Origin: QZLE01 sp033852135
GTDB taxonomy: Bacteria; Pseudomonadota; Gammaproteobacteria; QZLD01
Length of the DNA stretch: 64,000 nt
Assembly: GCA_033852135.1 (NCBI GenBank)
Contig: JAWSVB010000016.1
Span: 124,001-188,000 of the forward strand
Reading direction: 5' to 3'
Numbering within the stretch: position 1 is the stretch's first letter; each line of letters starts with the position of its first letter. Position numbers and translations under genes: made by a program. Positions 1-9,386 of the stretch are shown here, piece by piece. Under the pieces are notes generated by a model. It worked only from the letters and a program-made list of their open reading frames with translations, was not told where the DNA came from and did no database searches.

Positions 1-1
1 A

Positions 2-679
2 GGGATAGAAAAAATCCGTAAAAATGCATACAACCTGATTTTCATGGATATTCAGATGCCAGAGCTAAATGGGTATGATGCAACTGAAACAATTCGTAAA
101 GATCCGAACATTCAAGACAATATCATTATTGCAATGACAGCAAATGCAATGGATGGGGATAAAAGCGCCTGTCTAAGGGCTGGCATGGATGACTATATTC
201 CAAAACCAATAAACACAACATCGCTATACCAATCGCTTTTAAAATGGCTGGATAAAGACCCTGGTAAACAAAATGGAGCTCAAGAGCTTTCCTCTCCGCT
301 GGAAAAAATTAAAGTTCGAGCCAATGCAATCAAACAAGATAATCAAATAGACTTTAACCTAGCAATACAAAAGCTTGGTAACAACAAGACTCTATTTGTT
401 AAGTTAGTGCATGACTTCTGTACTAACTTTGTTGGTCATCCGCAGCAGATTTCTGATGCAGTAGCAGAGAATAACATTGAAGTTGCACACCGGCTTGCGC
501 ATACCGTAAAAGGTGTGGCGGGTACATTTGGGGCTAACTTCCTGTATGACTCAGCACTACTTTTAGAAACCATGCTAAAACGGGGAGAAACAGATAATCT
601 AGATCTTACTATATCTATGTTTAAAAAAGATTTTGAAAATTGTCATGCCCAACTAAACGCCTTCCTTAAAAACATTTAA
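2..679 (+). CDS. Hybrid sensor kinase or response regulator, C-terminal receiver + HPt (partial)
   Basis: The frame is open to the left edge, so the gene starts before the window and the ATG at 44 lies inside the receiver domain. What remains is the end of a receiver domain and an HPt domain. The receiver shows the phospho-accepting Asp in MDIQMPELNG, the conserved Thr in IIAMTANAM and the Lys in DDYIPKPI. The HPt domain carries AHTVKGVAGTFG, whose His (codon at 500-502) would take the phosphoryl group. This is the usual tail of BarA/ArcB-type hybrid kinases, in which phosphate passes from receiver Asp to HPt His and on to another regulator. Two of the three other kinases in the window end in receivers without an HPt, so this HPt could in principle serve them. 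The sensor and kinase parts are not visible, so the signal is unknown. Confidence 0.85.
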   Translation, partial: GIEKIRKNAYNLIFMDIQMPELNGYDATETIRKDPNIQDNIIIAMTANAMDGDKSACLRAGMDDYIPKPINTTSLYQSLLKWLDKDPGKQNGAQELSSPLEKIKVRANAIKQDNQIDFNLAIQKLGNNKTLFVKLVHDFCTNFVGHPQQISDAVAENNIEVAHRLAHTVKGVAGTFGANFLYDSALLLETMLKRGETDNLDLTISMFKKDFENCHAQLNAFLKNI

Positions 680-836
680 CAGTTGAAGCTTAACAATTAA
701 GCTCTGTTGCCACATTTCTGCCACATTTCATACTCACTTTTACACTATATGCGCCCTAAACTGCCCTGCGGTTCATCTATAATTATTTTAACTAACTTAA
801 TTTATGAACTTGAAATGGACCTATAGGAAAATAATC

Positions 837-3800
837 ATGCGAAAGTTTTTGGCTTTAATAGTGCTTTCAGCGTTAACAACAGTATTGTTACCACAAACAT
901 CATATGCGACTGGCGACGATTTTAACCTGATAAAAGCATCAGAAAAAATTGTAAATAACATGCCGGTGCTTTATCTGGAGTTTAATCAGAAACTAAATAC
1001 CAGCATTAATAACAATAATTTCTTTCAAGTTACTGCCATAGAAAAAGACAGAACTTACAATTTAGGTGGAGGATGGGTTATAGATGACAATGAAAAAAAC
1101 ATCTATTTCTCCAATATTCTGCCGAATAAAACTTACGATATAACTATAAGAAAGCTTACAAGCCGCAGCAAAGAACAGATAGAAAATCAGATAAAAGTTA
1201 CGGTTAAAACCAAGCACCTTGAACCCCAATTTGGGTTTGCAGCACAAGGATCGATACTACCGAAAAATACCAATGGTGGTCTGCCAATAATGACTATCAA
1301 TGTGGACGAAGTTGATATTGAGTTCTTACATGTACTGCCACATAAATTAAATGCATTCCTTCAGCGTTACTACCTAACCAAAATCAGCCATAACTACGAG
1401 ATGAGAAATCTACATAACTATGCCGCTCCTGTACATCAAGGCAGGTTCGTTATTAACGACAAAACCAAGAATAAGCGCATAACCTCAAATATCGACCTGC
1501 AACCGATTAAAACTCTTAAAAAACCAGGTATGTACATAGCTGTAATGACACGTCCTGGGCTCTACGAATATAGTTATAAAACAGCCTACTTTTTTATAAG
1601 TGACATAGGGTTACACGCACGTAAATACAAAAATCATATAGATTTATATACCGCATCGCTGCAAGATGGAAAACCGATTAAAGATGTAGATCTTAAGCTG
1701 TATAACTATAACAATTTAGTTACAAGTGAAGGTAAAACAGATGCTAAAGGCTATGCCTCTTTAAAATTATCTGTTCGTGACAATACCGACTCTTTAATCA
1801 TCGCCCAAAAAGATGATGAGGTTTCATTCATTAAAATAAACACATCTGCCTTGGATCTTTCTGAATTCCCAATAAGTGGGGTTAATCAAAACCACCTAAA
1901 TGGATTTATCTTCAGTAACCGCAACCTATTCAGACCTGGTGAAACCCTCCCCTTATCGCTTCTTTTGCGCGATTTCGACGGTAAACCAGTTGCCGAAAGA
2001 CCAATATACCTAACAATCAGCGATCCTTCAGGTAGCAAATATAAACAATACACTTTGAGAAGTAGTAACAGTGGTTATTATGAAAAAGACATCTGGATTC
2101 CAGAGAATGCAAAAACAGGAAAATGGACAGCAATTGCTCACACCAGCTCCAACTTAAGTGCATCAATTGGCAAATTCAAATTTAATGTTGAAGAGTTCTT
2201 ACCGGAAAGAATCAAACTTGAACTAACATCTACGGAAAAGGTATACCAAGCAAATGAATCAATCGATATTGAACTACAAGCCGACTACCTTTATGGAGCC
2301 CCTGCTGCATTAAATAAAGCATCTGCCGTATCTATCATTAAACCTAATATACACCCCAGCAAAAAATATAAAAAATTCTTCTTTGGCAACCATATACAAA
2401 GCAGTCAACCTGTTCGCAATAATGTTTTTGATGGCAAACTCGATAAAGATGGAAAAACAAAAATAATACTTAAAACCCCAGCAAAAGTTGAAGCACCAAT
2501 GCGAGCAACACTAATCGCTAGTGTATTTGAATCGGGCGGGCGGGCGATAAACCGATCTATCGATAGACAAGTTTGGCCTGCAGATACTGTAATAGGGATA
2601 AAACCAACTTTTGATGGCTCTTATGCACCAGTTAATCAAGATATAGTGTTTGAATTAATCAACATCGACTCCAACGATAATTTAAAGGGTGCAGACGACC
2701 TTGAAGTTAAATTAATCTTTGAGCAACGCGACCACCACTGGTACTACGATAATGATAATGGTTGGGAGGCAAAATATACCCAACTAGACCATGAAAGATT
2801 TAAAACCACAGTAAACCTTAAACAGAATAAAGTTGGCAAAGTATCCATCCCGGCGCAAAGGTGGGGCCGCTATAGAGTCGAAGTAAGAACCAAAGATAAA
2901 AAAATCCTTACCAGCTACCGTTTTCGCATGGGGTGGTTCTCTGACGACAACAACAGCAACCGTCCCAACAAAGTTCAACTAAGCCTTGATAAAGAGAAAT
3001 ACCAAGCGGGTGAGATTGCAAAGCTTAAGATAAAGCCTCCCCATGCTGGCAATGCGCTAATAATGGTGGAATCAAATAAAAAGCTATTCAGTAAGCGCAT
3101 ATATGTTCCAGCAACTGGGATTGAAACAGATATTAAAATAGAGCCTGAATGGGATAGTCAAAACATCTATATAAGTGCGGTTATTTTCCGTGAAGCCAGT
3201 AAAAAAGAGATGATTACTCCGCAGCGAGCGATGGGGATAATCCATCTACCGCTTGAGCGTAAACAGCGCAAACTTGCTGTGCAGATTGAACCGATAGATA
3301 AAGCATTACCCAACCAAGAGCTTCAATTAAAGATTAAAATTGATGGGGTTAAAAATAAAAAGGTGTGGGTAAAATTCGCCGCAGTAGACGTTGGGATTTT
3401 AAATATAACCAACTATAAAACTCCAGATCCTTTTTCCCATTTCTTTGCTAAAAGGCGCTATAACGTTGATAGCTATGACCTCTACAACAAAATTATTGAA
3501 AACCAAAAAGGAAGGCTAACCAAACAGCAATTTGGCGGTGATGCAGATATGAGCGGCAAGAGAAAAAACCGCCTGCCAAAAGCCAAGGTAAAGCTTATTT
3601 CACTATCTAAACAGTTGTTGCAAACAGATGAATCAGGTAACGCCATGATTAAGTTTAAGGCACCAGATTTTAACGGCAAACTTAAACTAACCGCGATCGC
3701 ATTCACCGATGATAGCTTTGGGTCTGGTGAGAGTGAGACTATCGTTGCCTCCCCTATTGTCGCTGAAATATCCACGCCGAAGTTCCTCTCCGATAATGAT

Positions 3801-5642
3801 GCAGCGATGATTGCTTTAGATATTCAAAATCTAAGCGGTTCAGAACAAGAGATAGAGTTTGAACTAATCACCGAGGCACCGCTAAAAGTGAGCAACTACA
3901 GCAGCCTTGAAAGTATCGCCGATAAATCTAAGAAAAGTTATTTCTTTGAGATAAGCGCAGGCGCATCCTACGGTATCGGCAAAATTAAACTCAAACTATC
4001 CACAGCCAATAAATTTCAGCTTGAACGGGAATGGGAGCTAGCAATCCGCCCAGCTTACCCAAGCGAGATGCGTACATTTATGACTAAAATAGCTGGCGAT
4101 GCCAAATTCACCCTGAAGCAAGAATGGGTAAAAGGACTGAATCCAGAAAGCACGATTATCGATATTGTCGCCTCCAACACCCCACCATTTAATTTAAACA
4201 ATATCGCTAAAGGTCTATTTGGTTACCCTTATGGCTGCCTTGAGCAAACAACCAGTAAGGCATTTGCCAACCTGTTTATCGATGATAAAACTGCCAAGCT
4301 TCTTAACCGTAAGCCAATATCAACTGCAGAGAGAATAGACAAACATGAGAGAGCAATTTCAAGATTGTCTGGTATGCAGCTTGCCAACGGTGCATTTGGC
4401 CTGTGGAGTAGTAACAGTCCTGAACAACCATGGCTGAGCTCATATGTTGCCGACTATCTTTTAACAGCTAAAGATAAAGGGTTTGAAGTTCCTGAGCTGA
4501 TGCTTAATAAACTACTAGCGCAATTAAAGAACAGAATTAATGGGCGCTCACTTTCTATAGTAAGACGACTATACAGCCAAGATAATAACCATCTTGCTTT
4601 TGCATCAGATTCCTATGCTGCCTACGTGTTATCCAAGGTAAACATGGTTCAACTAAGCACCTTGCGCAATATGTATGAATATAAAAAATCACATGCGAAG
4701 TCTGGCCTGCCACTGGTTCATCTTGGTGTTGCTCTGATTAATTTAGGGGATAAACGCAAAGGGATGGAAGCGATAAAAGATGGGATAAAAACTAAGCGCG
4801 GAAAGAGATATCTTGGTGACTATGGTACTAGCTTACGCGACTCAGCATTGATGCTCTCCCTGATTGAAAATCATGCTATTAAACTAGAAAACAACCTTAT
4901 TCATACCATATGGCAAGAATCCGAAGCCAAGCGTTATCTAAGCACGCAAGAGCGGGTATCAATCCTTAAGGCTGGATTCTCAACAATCAACGAAAGCAGT
5001 CCATTCACCGTGGGTGTCATTCAAGAGATGATTGAAGAGAGAGTTGATGCAAAAAAATTCTTCAGCATGGAGTTCACCCATGATGATGTAATTACCGGGA
5101 CTGATTTACAGTTTATAAGTGATAAAGATATGTTTGTATATGCTGCAGTGTCAGGGTATCCCACCAAGCCACCAAAACCTAAAATGGATAACTTTGAAGT
5201 CACCAGAAACCTATATTCAATGGATGGAAAACCATTAGATAAAAGGGTATTTGCAAGCGGTGAGATGGTAATTGCTCACCTGCAAATCAAAACTAATGAA
5301 TATTATGATAACGCTATGGTAATCGACCTTATCCCTGCTGGATTAGAGATTGAAAACCTAAACCTATCTCAAGGCGATAGCCTAAATAACATACAGTTAA
5401 GCGGCATAAATCCCGCTGCTGCTATGCAAAGTTACAATATAAAACACATTGAATTCAGAGATGATAGATATGTTGCAGCATTAGCTTTATCTCCCAACAG
5501 AGTCACTCACCTATTTTATATACTGCGCGCAGTTTCCCCAGGAGTATACATTGTGCCACCAACCTACATTGAGGATATGTACAGACCACAACACAATGGA
5601 GTTGGATTAACGCAAAAGCCAATTACGGTACAAAATAAATAA
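837..5642 (+). CDS. yfhM: Bacterial alpha-2-macroglobulin (ECAM), thioester type
   Basis: Periplasmic alpha-2-macroglobulin homologue that traps proteases entering the cell envelope. ATG 837 is preferred over ATG 804 because it follows AGGAAA at 825-830 and begins a clean signal peptide (MRKFLALIVLSALTT... ending TSYA). The rest reads as MG/beta-sandwich domains, a bait region, and the thioester motif GCLEQ with its Cys near residue 1134, followed by the alpha-helical thioester domain and a receptor-binding-like end. Length, about 1600 residues, is normal for the family. Unlike E. coli YfhM there is no lipobox Cys at the signal cleavage site, so the protein should be soluble or secreted rather than a lipoprotein. 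Its stop overlaps the pbpC start by one base (TAATG); this pairing marks the thioester-containing type I ECAMs, which are thought to work with PBP1C in envelope defence and repair. Confidence 0.93.
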   Translation: MRKFLALIVLSALTTVLLPQTSYATGDDFNLIKASEKIVNNMPVLYLEFNQKLNTSINNNNFFQVTAIEKDRTYNLGGGWVIDDNEKNIYFSNILPNKTYDITIRKLTSRSKEQIENQIKVTVKTKHLEPQFGFAAQGSILPKNTNGGLPIMTINVDEVDIEFLHVLPHKLNAFLQRYYLTKISHNYEMRNLHNYAAPVHQGRFVINDKTKNKRITSNIDLQPIKTLKKPGMYIAVMTRPGLYEYSYKTAYFFISDIGLHARKYKNHIDLYTASLQDGKPIKDVDLKLYNYNNLVTSEGKTDAKGYASLKLSVRDNTDSLIIAQKDDEVSFIKINTSALDLSEFPISGVNQNHLNGFIFSNRNLFRPGETLPLSLLLRDFDGKPVAERPIYLTISDPSGSKYKQYTLRSSNSGYYEKDIWIPENAKTGKWTAIAHTSSNLSASIGKFKFNVEEFLPERIKLELTSTEKVYQANESIDIELQADYLYGAPAALNKASAVSIIKPNIHPSKKYKKFFFGNHIQSSQPVRNNVFDGKLDKDGKTKIILKTPAKVEAPMRATLIASVFESGGRAINRSIDRQVWPADTVIGIKPTFDGSYAPVNQDIVFELINIDSNDNLKGADDLEVKLIFEQRDHHWYYDNDNGWEAKYTQLDHERFKTTVNLKQNKVGKVSIPAQRWGRYRVEVRTKDKKILTSYRFRMGWFSDDNNSNRPNKVQLSLDKEKYQAGEIAKLKIKPPHAGNALIMVESNKKLFSKRIYVPATGIETDIKIEPEWDSQNIYISAVIFREASKKEMITPQRAMGIIHLPLERKQRKLAVQIEPIDKALPNQELQLKIKIDGVKNKKVWVKFAAVDVGILNITNYKTPDPFSHFFAKRRYNVDSYDLYNKIIENQKGRLTKQQFGGDADMSGKRKNRLPKAKVKLISLSKQLLQTDESGNAMIKFKAPDFNGKLKLTAIAFTDDSFGSGESETIVASPIVAEISTPKFLSDNDAAMIALDIQNLSGSEQEIEFELITEAPLKVSNYSSLESIADKSKKSYFFEISAGASYGIGKIKLKLSTANKFQLEREWELAIRPAYPSEMRTFMTKIAGDAKFTLKQEWVKGLNPESTIIDIVASNTPPFNLNNIAKGLFGYPYGCLEQTTSKAFANLFIDDKTAKLLNRKPISTAERIDKHERAISRLSGMQLANGAFGLWSSNSPEQPWLSSYVADYLLTAKDKGFEVPELMLNKLLAQLKNRINGRSLSIVRRLYSQDNNHLAFASDSYAAYVLSKVNMVQLSTLRNMYEYKKSHAKSGLPLVHLGVALINLGDKRKGMEAIKDGIKTKRGKRYLGDYGTSLRDSALMLSLIENHAIKLENNLIHTIWQESEAKRYLSTQERVSILKAGFSTINESSPFTVGVIQEMIEERVDAKKFFSMEFTHDDVITGTDLQFISDKDMFVYAAVSGYPTKPPKPKMDNFEVTRNLYSMDGKPLDKRVFASGEMVIAHLQIKTNEYYDNAMVIDLIPAGLEIENLNLSQGDSLNNIQLSGINPAAAMQSYNIKHIEFRDDRYVAALALSPNRVTHLFYILRAVSPGVYIVPPTYIEDMYRPQHNGVGLTQKPITVQNK

Positions 5643-7978
5643 TGAGGGTTAAGAGACTAATTATAAAAATTGCCCTAGGAATATGTGGGCTATTCATCTG
5701 CTTTTTAATTGCAGACTACATAGCCCCTCTTCCGCAATCACAGCATAAGTTCAGTACCGTGGTTTTAGCTGAAGACAACACACCGCTTAGAGCATTTCCT
5801 GATAAAAATGGGGTGTGGCGCTACCCAATTACCGCTGCTGACGTATCCCCCAAATATATACAGGCGCTAATGGGTTATGAGGACAGATGGTTCTACTACC
5901 ACCCTGGGGTAAATCCATTAGCACTTTGCCGCGCTTTTGGACAGATGATTAGATATGGAAAACCTGTATCTGGCGGCTCCACCATAACCATGCAAGTTGC
6001 ACGACTAATCGACCCCCATAGCAAAAATCTGCAGGGCAAACTTAAACAGATGTTCCGCGCGATACAATTAGAGTGGCATATGAGCAAAGCAGAGATTCTG
6101 GATATGTATCTCAACATAGCTCCATTTGGTGGTCCAATTGAAGGGGTGCAAGCAGCAAGCTTCACCTATCTTGGTAAGCCAGCAAAACAACTAACTTATG
6201 CAGAGGCGGCACTGTTAGCGGTATTACCCCAATCCCCTACCCGCTTTCGCCCAGACCGTCATCCAGAGCTGGCAAAAAAAGCACGAGATAAAGTACTTAA
6301 GCGCCTAGATAAATTCAACATCTGGCCCAAGATTGAGATAAATGATGCGTATGCCGAAGATATCCCCATGCAGAACAACTCGCGCCCGAAAAAAGCAGCG
6401 CTATTGGCGCATAGGCTGTTAAACAAGCAAAAGAGTTACGCAGATAAAATTAAAACCACCATCGATTTTAATATGCAGACAGCCATCGAGGAACAGTTAA
6501 AAACATATATATCGCAACTACCAACAAAGACATCTGCAGCAGTTTTAGTTGTTGAGAATAAAACCATGCAGGCCCGTGCCTATGTGGGGTCTGCCGATTA
6601 CAGCGATAGCTCCCGTTTTGGCTATGTGGATATGATTACCAGTTTGCGTTCACCAGGTTCAACTCTAAAGCCATTCCTTTATGGCCTGGCAATGGATGAA
6701 GGGCTGATACATTCATCTAGCTTATTGCAGGATGTCCCTCTTAGCTTTGATGGTTACAAACCACAAAACTTCCTCGGAGGTTATAACGGCGCCGTTACCG
6801 TCAGCTCAGCTTTGCAAAAATCCCTTAATATCCCAGCGGTACAAGTTCTTAAACATTACGGTGAGAATAGATTCATCGACAATCTAAGAAACTCTGGATT
6901 AAAACTTAAAATACCAGGCAATGGAAAGCCCAATCTAGCCGTGATTCTCGGAGGGGTCGCTACCAACCTAGAGTCTCTTGTTGGAACATATGCTGCATTA
7001 AATAACGGCGGTTTAGCAGCCAAAGTTATCTTCCAAAAGAACCAAGCAACAAAATCTCGCCGAATCTTAAGCCCAGAATCAGCTTGGATTATAAAAAAGA
7101 TATTAGAAGAAAATGAACGCCCAGGAATCAATGACTCTGTACTCTTCCGCACCAATTCAAGAAAAGTAGCCTGGAAAACCGGGACCAGCTATGGGCATCG
7201 TGACTCATGGGCCATAGGGGTAACCAATCAATACACAATTGGTGTATGGGTTGGCAGACCAGACAGCACCCCGCAACCAGGTCAATACGGAGCAGTTACC
7301 GCCGCCCCACTACTGTTTAATATCGTAGATGGTCACAACCTTTCACAGTATTGGGCCGACGACAATGCAACGCCCGAAGGTGTTAGCAAAACAACCACCT
7401 GCTGGCCTCTGGGAACAGAAAAAAATGGATCTCAAGACCAAAACTGCCATATTCAACACCCAGCATGGGTTATCGATGGAATTACACCAACAACCTTGCG
7501 TGAGAACAAAGATAAAATCAGCGCTAATACAGTGTCGATACTAATCGATAACAAAAATGGAAAACGGGTAAACCTAGCTTGCAGTAAGAATGACACAACC
7601 CCTACTAAATTTGCCATCTGGCCAACACGAGTTCTACCCTGGCTTGCCCCAGAAATTAGAACAAAAGCAACCCCGCCAAAACCAGCACCAGACTGCCTTG
7701 AACTGCAACCACTGTTTGATAGTAAGATAAAAATCAGCGGGATTAGCGATAATACCATTATCAAACGGATACCAAATTCGAAAGAGAACCCAACCATCTC
7801 CCTCAGTGTTAGCGGCGCAGAATCAGATGTATATTGGCTTAAAGACCAACAGCTAATCCGCAAATTATCACCTAATCAGAACCTACTTTATAAATTCAGC
7901 ACCGAAGGTGAACATAACTTTTTTGCGATTGATGAAGCGGGAAATATGGATAAAGTGAGTGTGGTTTATAAGATGTAG
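5642..7978 (+). CDS. pbpC: Penicillin-binding protein 1C (transglycosylase/transpeptidase)
   Basis: Bifunctional peptidoglycan synthase anchored in the inner membrane by an N-terminal segment (residues about 7-25). The GT51 glycosyltransferase domain shows YEDRWFYYHPGVNP, with the catalytic Glu near residue 80, and GGSTITMQVARL. The transpeptidase domain has the SxxK motif (STLK, Ser near residue 340), SLN near 393 and KTGTSYGHRDSW near 511. A C-terminal beta-sandwich domain (BiPBP_C type) follows from about residue 690. At 778 residues it has the normal PBP1C length and all catalytic motifs. It is translationally coupled to the upstream macroglobulin gene. The last 155 bp (7826-7980) occur again at 9022-9176, beyond a toxin-antitoxin pair. 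Confidence 0.96.
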   Translation: MRVKRLIIKIALGICGLFICFLIADYIAPLPQSQHKFSTVVLAEDNTPLRAFPDKNGVWRYPITAADVSPKYIQALMGYEDRWFYYHPGVNPLALCRAFGQMIRYGKPVSGGSTITMQVARLIDPHSKNLQGKLKQMFRAIQLEWHMSKAEILDMYLNIAPFGGPIEGVQAASFTYLGKPAKQLTYAEAALLAVLPQSPTRFRPDRHPELAKKARDKVLKRLDKFNIWPKIEINDAYAEDIPMQNNSRPKKAALLAHRLLNKQKSYADKIKTTIDFNMQTAIEEQLKTYISQLPTKTSAAVLVVENKTMQARAYVGSADYSDSSRFGYVDMITSLRSPGSTLKPFLYGLAMDEGLIHSSSLLQDVPLSFDGYKPQNFLGGYNGAVTVSSALQKSLNIPAVQVLKHYGENRFIDNLRNSGLKLKIPGNGKPNLAVILGGVATNLESLVGTYAALNNGGLAAKVIFQKNQATKSRRILSPESAWIIKKILEENERPGINDSVLFRTNSRKVAWKTGTSYGHRDSWAIGVTNQYTIGVWVGRPDSTPQPGQYGAVTAAPLLFNIVDGHNLSQYWADDNATPEGVSKTTTCWPLGTEKNGSQDQNCHIQHPAWVIDGITPTTLRENKDKISANTVSILIDNKNGKRVNLACSKNDTTPTKFAIWPTRVLPWLAPEIRTKATPPKPAPDCLELQPLFDSKIKISGISDNTIIKRIPNSKENPTISLSVSGAESDVYWLKDQQLIRKLSPNQNLLYKFSTEGEHNFFAIDEAGNMDKVSVVYKM

Positions 7979-8047
7979 TGCGAAAAAATATGGATAGTTA
8001 CTGCATATTACTTATAAAAATCGTAGGCCTGTAGTTAACCATTGATT

Positions 8048-8380
8048 TCAGTAAATCTCTATACACCATATATCATTATCAGCACCTGCCTGCTCGATGA
8101 CCTCCTGGTACTCAATCAGCTTAGCCTGAATTTCTAGTCTTGGTTTATTGCCACAACGTAACCAAATAACCAATGGTGGTCCACCATTCAACAAACTCAA
8201 CTCATGAAAATCTGCATCCTGAGTTACAACTGCAAACTCATTAATCTTGGCATAATCCCATATTTCATAATCGCTCGACTCACCCATACCAAGCAGCCCA
8301 ACCTGGGCACTTTCAGGATATAATTCTGCTAAAGACGCCAACAATCTATACGAAAGATTTTGATCTAAAAGCAGCTTCAT
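8048..8380 (-). CDS. DUF5615 PIN-like toxin of a toxin-antitoxin pair
   Basis: Predicted ribonuclease toxin of the DUF5615 (Mut7-C/PIN-like) family, 110 residues. Start chosen at 8380 (MKLLLDQNLS), because this ATG overlaps the upstream DUF433 stop as ATGA; a start 12 bases further upstream is possible but lies inside the partner gene. The acidic residues expected of a PIN-like active site are visible: the first Asp in LLLDQNLS, then TQDADFHELS in the middle, and the strand VIWLRCGNKPR near the end. Downstream partner of a DUF433 antitoxin, the standard arrangement for this family. The pair lies between two copies of the pbpC 3' end, which suggests it arrived on a small mobile or recombined segment. 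Biochemical activity is inferred from the family. Confidence 0.85.
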   Translation of the reverse strand: MKLLLDQNLSYRLLASLAELYPESAQVGLLGMGESSDYEIWDYAKINEFAVVTQDADFHELSLLNGGPPLVIWLRCGNKPRLEIQAKLIEYQEVIEQAGADNDIWCIEIY

Positions 8381-8601
8381 GCAGCAACACAAACCATGTG
8401 GTGCTCACGCTCAGCAGCATAACCCAAACATGCATTTATATGCTCAACTGAAAGCTCAGGAAAATCCTCCAAAATCTCTTGCTGGCTCATTCCATTTGCT
8501 AACCAGCCAAGAACGTCATAAACGGTGATTCTCATCCCTTTCAGACAGGGTTTACCACTACGTTTACCTGGTGTTATTTCAACATAGTCTTGATAGCGCA
8601 T
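8377..8601 (-). CDS. DUF433 antitoxin
   Basis: Small DUF433 protein (74 residues) with a winged-helix-like fold, first gene of the toxin-antitoxin pair. Recognisable family features are ITPGKRSGKPCLKGMRITV followed by VYDVLGWLANGMSQQEILEDFP and LSVEHINACLGYAAE. Members bind and silence a DUF5615 nuclease partner and probably repress their own promoter. Its stop overlaps the toxin start (ATGA at 8377-8380), so translation is likely coupled. The segment upstream, 8602-9021, is AT-rich and holds no other gene, so the promoter should lie there. Confidence in the family is high; the regulatory role is inferred. Confidence 0.87.
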   Translation of the reverse strand: MRYQDYVEITPGKRSGKPCLKGMRITVYDVLGWLANGMSQQEILEDFPELSVEHINACLGYAAEREHHMVCVAA

Positions 8602-9021
8602 ATATATTCTCTAATTATTAATTAATACTCTATTTTTAATTCTACTGCTTTTTTTTGATTTTACCACCGGTAGATTAGCACCATGTGTTTCAATCAATAT
8701 CTGAATTAATCAGATTAAAAATCAATTCACTGATATATAAAGCTCCTTGCTAACTCCAACCCCTTTAAACCAACACCGCTTAGTTTTTGAAGCGAGTTCA
8801 CTGAGCTTATCCACAGCTCCTGCCAGATGATAATATTTAGAACCAAAGTATTTTACTGACCTAAGCCAGTTCATCTTCTGTACCCCAAGCTACTGCAGAA
8901 TTGGTCTTATCTCCTAGGTAATATGACCGCGTTTATCCTCTCTTATTGCCCTGCCCGTCCAATCTGCTAGTTAAAGACTAACTAATCGAACTAACATGGG
9001 GCAGACCGCGTTTATTTCCTT
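8602..9021. other. Intergenic segment upstream of the DUF433 gene
   Basis: No gene is supported here. It should contain the promoter of the toxin-antitoxin pair. A short direct repeat, GACCGCGTTTAT, is present at 8925-8936 and 9004-9015, the second copy ending just before the duplicated pbpC tail at 9022. No transposase remnant or tRNA was recognised. Confidence 0.5.
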
Positions 9022-9176
9022 GATGTGTACTGGCTTAAAGACCAACAGCTAATACGCAAATTATCACCAAATCAGAACCTACTGTATAAATTCAGCACCG
9101 AAGGGGAACATAACTTTTTTGCGATTGATGAAGCCGGAAATATGGATAAAATAAGTGTGGTTTATAAGATGTAGTG
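9022..9176 (+). pseudogene. pbpC: Second copy of the pbpC 3' end (fragment)
   Basis: This 155-bp segment aligns without gaps to 7826-7980, the end of pbpC including its TAG stop, with nine mismatches (about 94% identity). Read in the pbpC frame it encodes the last 49 residues of PBP1C with a single change, Val to Ile near the end (KVSVV to KISVV); the other seven mismatches are silent third-position changes. There is no start codon or upstream PBP sequence, so it cannot make a protein. The silent bias indicates that the two copies diverged while both were in working pbpC genes, as expected if one came from a related strain by recombination. Confidence 0.9.
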
Positions 9177-9318
9177 TTAATCAAAAAGCGTAATTTTTAT
9201 ATCTTAATAGGTTTTATATTCGCGAATGTAAAATCTAATTCTGAGGGGTTTTGCCACTTTTTTCCAATTCAAAAAAATATAATATGCATATTTTTCAGGA
9301 AATTAGAACAATCAATTA

Positions 9319-9340
9319 ATTGTCTCGACGTCGAGACAAT
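9319..9340. promoter_or_regulatory. 22-bp perfect palindrome, possible operator
   Basis: The sequence ATTGTCTCGAC is followed directly by its exact reverse complement, GTCGAGACAAT, with no spacer. It lies between the pbpC fragment and the Sel1 gene terminator. No T-run follows on either strand, so it does not look like an intrinsic terminator. Dyads of this size are typical of dimeric repressor sites, but no regulator gene is adjacent and no promoter is clear. Confidence 0.45.
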
Positions 9341-9360
9341 GTTTGAGAAAAGACCTTGAA

Positions 9361-9385
9361 AAAACAAAAGGTGGGCAGTGCCCAC
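9361..9385 (-). terminator. Intrinsic terminator of the Sel1-repeat gene
   Basis: On the minus strand the stem GTGGGC/GCCCAC (loop ACT) at 9371-9385 is followed by CTTTTGTTTTTTC. It starts two bases after the Sel1 gene stop. The GTGGGCA..TGCCCAC hairpin also resembles a small palindromic repeat scattered in many bacterial genomes. Confidence 0.75.
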
Positions 9386-9386
9386 C

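Noticed and set aside
709..730. Tandem GCCACATTTC repeat and AAGCTTAA hairpin upstream of the macroglobulin gene
   Set aside because: Two copies of 11 bases and a short AT-rich stem without a T-run are too weak to call a regulatory site or terminator.
9174..9359. Plus-strand frame of 61 codons after the pbpC fragment
   Set aside because: It runs through the palindrome at 9319, has no ribosome site and no recognisable protein.
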